Position numbers and translations under genes: made by a program
Source: Alphaproteobacteria bacterium
Lineage (GTDB): Bacteria > Pseudomonadota > Alphaproteobacteria > UBA8366
Assembly: GCA_021774335.1 (NCBI GenBank)
Contig: JAJFJD010000063.1
Coordinates: forward strand, 21,445 to 85,444
Length of the DNA stretch: 64,000 bases
Direction of reading: 5' to 3'
In this document: piece after piece, positions 61,257 to 64,000 of the stretch
Layout of the letters: every line of letters starts with the position of its first letter
Position numbering within the stretch: position 1 is the stretch's first letter
Notes under the pieces: model-generated
What the model was told of the DNA's origin: nothing
Seen by the model: only the letters and a program-made list of their open reading frames with translations
Databases searched by the model: none

Positions 61257-62507
61257 TTAGAGAGTCTTAAAGTCGATCGGGGCGTGCCGGTCTAGATGCC
61301 GGGTCATCGGCGGCATGTCGGACTTCAGGCCGCTGGCGCAGTTGAACAGAACGGCGCGGTCGTCCGGGCCGACACGGCCGCGTTTCAGCTCCTGCCGGTA
61401 TGCAACCAAGCAGGCGGTGCCCTCGGGTCCCAGATGGACACCGTCTTCCCGTGCGACCTCAAGCCGGGTCTCGGCGACCTCGTCGTCATCGACGGCCGAT
61501 CCGAACCCGCCGCTGTCGCGCATCACCTGCAGGCAGAGGAAATCGCCGAACGGCTTCGGGACGCGGACGCCATGCAGCGTGGTCGTCACTGGATCCCAGG
61601 GCTCCATGACTTCGCTGTGGCCTTCGTCGAAGGCCTTGACCAGCGGGCCGCAGCGAGTCGATTGGACGGCGACCATGCGCGGCCGTTTCTCGCCGATCAG
61701 GCCGAGGGCGGCCAGCTCCTCGAATGCCTTCCACATGCCGATCAAGCCGGTGCCGCCGCCGGTCGGATAGAAGATCACATCCGGCACATCCCAGCCGAGC
61801 TGTTCGGCGATTTCGAGGCCCATCGTCTTCTTGCCCTCGATCCGATACGGCTCTTTCAGGGTGGAGGCGTCGTACCAGCCCATCTCTCCGGTGCCCGCGG
61901 CCACGATGGCGCCGCAGTGGTTGATCAGGCCGTTGACCCGCCATGTCTTGGCGCCCTGCAGGGCGATCTCGCGCACCGTCACCTCCGGCGCGTCTTCGGG
62001 GCAGAAGACGAAAGTCTCGATCCCTGCGCGGCTGCAATAGGCGGCAAGCGCGGCGCCGGCATTTCCGGCGGTCGGCATCGCGGCCCGGGTCACGCCGAAG
62101 GACTTCAGCATGGCGACGCAGACGGCGAGGCCACGCGCTTTGAAACTGCCGGTCGGCATGCGCCCCTCGTCCTTGACCAGAACCTCGCCTCCACCGAGTT
62201 TTCGCGCCATACCGGGGAGGGAGATCAAAGGGGTCATCGGTTCGCCCAGGCTCACGATGTCGGCGGCACTACGCATCGGCAGTAGTTCCCGGTAGCGCCA
62301 CATCTCGGAGGGGCGATTGATCAGGCGCTCTTTGGTTAGGCTCGCCTTGACCGAATCCAGGTCGTAGCGGACCAGTAGCGGCTTGCCGGCCCGGGAGATC
62401 GTCTGAAGGGTGTCGGCATCATGCCGTTCCCCCGTGGCGCTGCATTCCAGATGGGTGACGTAACATTTGTCGGCGGCTGTATCAGCGGCGGGCATGGCGG
62501 CGCTCAC
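61257..62507 (-). CDS. thrC: Threonine synthase
   Basis: 416 residues of the PLP fold type II threonine synthase of the plant/archaeal class. The PLP lysine lies in MPTGSFKARGLAV, the phosphate loop is FYPTGGGTGLIGMWKAF, and the N-terminal YVTHLECSATGERHDADTLQTIS is a zinc-ribbon-like start common to this class. It converts O-phospho-L-homoserine to threonine. The GTG start overlaps the rlmB stop (GTGA), giving translational coupling; an ATG at 62495 is the alternative. tRNA-Thr lies 107 bases downstream on the same strand. Confidence 0.87.
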   Translation of the reverse strand: MSAAMPAADTAADKCYVTHLECSATGERHDADTLQTISRAGKPLLVRYDLDSVKASLTKERLINRPSEMWRYRELLPMRSAADIVSLGEPMTPLISLPGMARKLGGGEVLVKDEGRMPTGSFKARGLAVCVAMLKSFGVTRAAMPTAGNAGAALAAYCSRAGIETFVFCPEDAPEVTVREIALQGAKTWRVNGLINHCGAIVAAGTGEMGWYDASTLKEPYRIEGKKTMGLEIAEQLGWDVPDVIFYPTGGGTGLIGMWKAFEELAALGLIGEKRPRMVAVQSTRCGPLVKAFDEGHSEVMEPWDPVTTTLHGVRVPKPFGDFLCLQVMRDSGGFGSAVDDDEVAETRLEVAREDGVHLGPEGTACLVAYRQELKRGRVGPDDRAVLFNCASGLKSDMPPMTRHLDRHAPIDFKTL

Positions 62508-63292
62508 AAGTTAAGGCGGATGGACAGGGCATAGAGGGCGACAGCGGCGGCGGCCGACACGTTCAGGCTGGGAATCGGGCCGGTCATGGGCAGGCGGAGG
62601 AGGAGATCGCAGCGCTCCGCGGTCAATCGCCGCAGGCCGGCCCCTTCCGCACCGAGGACGAGGACCAGCTTGCCGTCGATGGTCGTCTCGGCGATCGACG
62701 TATCGGCTTCCGCATCGAGGCCGAGAATCCAGAATTCCGACTGTTTGAGGGTTTTCAGGCCACGGTCCAGGTTCGTCACGGTAACCAGCGGGACATGCTC
62801 CAGCGCGCCGCTCGCCGCCTTGGCAAGGGCTCCGGTCACCGGCGGCGCGTGCCGTTGCGGCATGATCAGGGCCTTTGCGCCAAAGGCCGCGGCGCTGCGC
62901 AGGATCGCGCCGACATTCTGTGGGTCGGTGACCTGATCCAACACCAGGAGCAATCCGGACCCGGATATGGATGCGGCCACGTCTTCCAGTGCATGTGTGG
63001 GAAGAGGAGAGGCCAGCAGGGCGATCCCCTGGTGGACGGCGCCCTCCGGTACCAGCGACTCGATCGTCCCGCGCTCGGCGCTTTCGGGCTTTGTGCCGGG
63101 GCACTCGGCGTGCAGCCGGTCGGCTGCCTGCGGTGTTGCGAGGAGCCGGGTGACCTGTCGGGCCGGGTTTTTGAGTGCGGCGGCCACGGCGTGGTGACCG
63201 TAGAGCCAGTGTCGGTTCGTGTCGTCTCGGGGGCCGCGCCGACGCTTTGCCGACGGTGGACGCTTTCCTCGCGCTGCCTTGATTTTTACCAT
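62504..63292 (-). CDS. rlmB: RlmB/TrmH-family 23S rRNA (guanosine-2'-O)-methyltransferase
   Basis: 262 residues. An N-terminal substrate-binding domain starting NRHWLYGHHAVAAALKNPARQV is followed by a SPOUT domain with LVLDQVTDPQNVGAILRSAAAFGAKAL, VLGAEGAGLRRLTAERCD and PMTGPIPSLNVSAAAAVALYAL, which form the SAM-binding knot. RlmB methylates G2251 of 23S rRNA. Start at the ATG that follows TAAGG; an in-frame GTG would add nine residues. It is the first gene of the rlmB/thrC unit and sits before the tRNA-Tyr/tRNA-Gly/tuf block in an order common in alphaproteobacteria. Confidence 0.9.
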   Translation of the reverse strand: MVKIKAARGKRPPSAKRRRGPRDDTNRHWLYGHHAVAAALKNPARQVTRLLATPQAADRLHAECPGTKPESAERGTIESLVPEGAVHQGIALLASPLPTHALEDVAASISGSGLLLVLDQVTDPQNVGAILRSAAAFGAKALIMPQRHAPPVTGALAKAASGALEHVPLVTVTNLDRGLKTLKQSEFWILGLDAEADTSIAETTIDGKLVLVLGAEGAGLRRLTAERCDLLLRLPMTGPIPSLNVSAAAAVALYALSIRLNL

Positions 63293-63404
63293 AACCGACC
63301 TTAGTATTTCTTCAGTCACAGATACGCAACTCGCGCGTCGACGCTATTTTGGCGAAAGAGGCGGGGGTGGCGTGTTTTGTGCTACTCGGATTGCGGTTTG
63401 GGCG

Positions 63405-63432
63405 TTGACAATCAGTGGTAAATCACGATTAT
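63405..63432 (+). promoter_or_regulatory. Promoter for tRNA-Tyr/tRNA-Gly/tuf
   Basis: TTGACA (63405-63410), a 16-base spacer and GATTAT (63427-63432, four of six), 36 bases before the tRNA-Tyr 5' end. Confidence 0.6.
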
Positions 63433-63468
63433 GCGCTCTCCGCCGTCGCGATGAAAACGCGCGGGGCC

Positions 63469-63553
63469 GGAGGGGTGCCTGAGTGGTTAAAAGGGACGGG
63501 CTGTAAACCCGTTGGCTATGCCTACGTTGGTTCGAATCCAACCCCCTCCACCA
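63469..63553 (+). tRNA. tRNA-Tyr (GUA)
   Basis: 85 bases with a long variable arm and encoded CCA. Acceptor stem GGAGGGG/CCCCTCC, anticodon loop CTGTAAA (anticodon GTA), T loop TTCGAAT. First gene of the tRNA/tuf block. Confidence 0.95.
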
Positions 63554-63643
63554 TTGGTCCGGCGGGGCGTGGTTTGATTGGGCGGAGTTGGAAAGCAAAT
63601 CCGGTGAGTGAGGCTAAGAGGTAGCGGGTCCGAATCGAGATGT

Positions 63644-63719
63644 GCGGACGTCGTATAATGGCTTATTACCCCAGCCTTCCAAGCTGGAGATGTGGGTTCG
63701 ATTCCCACCGTCCGCTCCA
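63644..63719 (+). tRNA. tRNA-Gly (UCC)
   Basis: 76 bases with encoded CCA. Acceptor stem GCGGACG/CGTCCGC, anticodon loop CTTCCAA (anticodon TCC), T loop TTCGATT. It lies 90 bases after tRNA-Tyr and 142 bases before tuf, so all three are probably cotranscribed. Confidence 0.95.
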
Positions 63720-63861
63720 ATTTGTGTACGTGGGACCCGTAACGAATTTGAGAGCGACGGGCTGAAGAGTTTGAGAGTGACATTATATATGGGGCTGCCG
63801 CGACGCGCGCCCACGGAATTACGGAAACATCCGCAGGCTAACCAGTAGAAAGAAACAGGCA

Positions 63862-64000
63862 ATGTCGAAAGAGAAGTTTGAGCGAACTAAGCCGCATTGC
63901 AACATTGGCACGATTGGTCATGTTGACCATGGCAAGACGACGCTGACGGCAGCGATCACGAAGGTGCTTGCGGTAGCCGGCGGGGCTGCGTTTACGGATT
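63862..64000 (+). CDS. tuf: Elongation factor Tu, partial (N-terminus only)
   Basis: The first 46 codons are present before the window ends. The start MSKEKFERTKPHCNIGTIGHVDHGKTTLTAAITKVL in part (P-loop GHVDHGKT) is unmistakable EF-Tu, the GTPase that delivers aminoacyl-tRNA to the ribosome. AGAAAGAAA precedes the ATG. Its place after tRNA-Tyr and tRNA-Gly is typical of alphaproteobacteria. Confidence 0.96.
   Translation, partial: MSKEKFERTKPHCNIGTIGHVDHGKTTLTAAITKVLAVAGGAAFTD

Noticed and set aside
63747..63780. Direct repeats TTTGAGAGCGA and TTTGAGAGTGA before tuf
   Set aside because: Short and imperfect; no matching promoter boxes at proper spacing, so no function is claimed.
1..64000. 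Mobile elements, CRISPR arrays, prophage or defence systems
   Set aside because: No integrase, transposase, phage, restriction or Cas gene, no repeat/spacer array and no terminal repeats were recognised in the window.

Overview
The window is a GC-rich stretch from an aerobic, heterotrophic alphaproteobacterium, probably a marine or soil Rhodospirillales-like lineage. This is inferred from the rlmB / tRNA-Tyr / tRNA-Gly / tuf order at the right end, a DUF3572 gene, many acyl-CoA catabolic genes and a cytoplasmic sulfite dehydrogenase module. I see no prophage, IS element, CRISPR array, integrase or plasmid gene.

Left part (1-13.5 kb): a truncated metallophosphoesterase with an SDR-fold protein, a sulfatase and a PLP-dependent sulfhydrase-type enzyme. 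An acyl-CoA catabolic block follows: 3-hydroxyacyl-CoA dehydrogenase, thiolase, glutaryl-CoA dehydrogenase, a zeta-class GST, a second metallophosphoesterase and a lone carboxyltransferase subunit. Middle-left (12.3-31.7 kb): a minus-strand unit of peptide/opine-type ABC importer parts plus an enolase-superfamily enzyme; an MmgE/PrpD protein; a five-PAS hybrid histidine kinase; and a transhydrogenase plus D-2-hydroxyglutarate dehydrogenase pair that could together oxidise 4-hydroxybutyrate. Then come a degenerate PDZ protease, a TauD-type dioxygenase behind a clear promoter and palindrome, an ornithine-cyclodeaminase-family protein, an IMDH-family dehydrogenase, a lipoprotein, a Tam-like methyltransferase and an LLM oxidoreductase.

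Middle-right (31.7-43 kb): DUF3572, a TPR plus SPINDLY-type O-GlcNAc transferase, an overlapping three-gene flavoprotein/ferredoxin oxidase (HcnABC or opine-oxidase type), an RlmD-type RNA methyltransferase, a photolyase, a second sulfatase and glycerate 2-kinase. Sulfur island (42.7-52.6 kb): persulfide dioxygenase-rhodanese fusion, TusA, SoeABC-type sulfite dehydrogenase, a TIGR02186 membrane protein, a TauE/SafE exporter and a rhodanese. Together they could take persulfide to sulfite, then sulfate or export. A secreted CAP protein and a GNAT enzyme lie in the same stretch.

Right part (52.6-64 kb): class II aldolase; a LysR regulator divergent from a PhyH-type dioxygenase, with a perfect operator between them; a 1040-residue coiled-coil membrane protein with a histone-H1-like tail and a C-terminal SH3b domain; a tiny complete transcription unit encoding 26 residues; a D-aminoacylase-type amidohydrolase; tRNA-Thr; threonine synthase; rlmB; tRNA-Tyr; tRNA-Gly; and the start of tuf.

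The most interesting unexplained items are the 26-residue unit (58899-59153), the coiled-coil envelope protein, the hairpin covering the ribosome-binding site of the CAP gene, the palindrome cluster before soeA, and the hydroxyacid-oxoacid transhydrogenase/D-2-HG dehydrogenase pair. All functional names rest on motif recognition without database searches.
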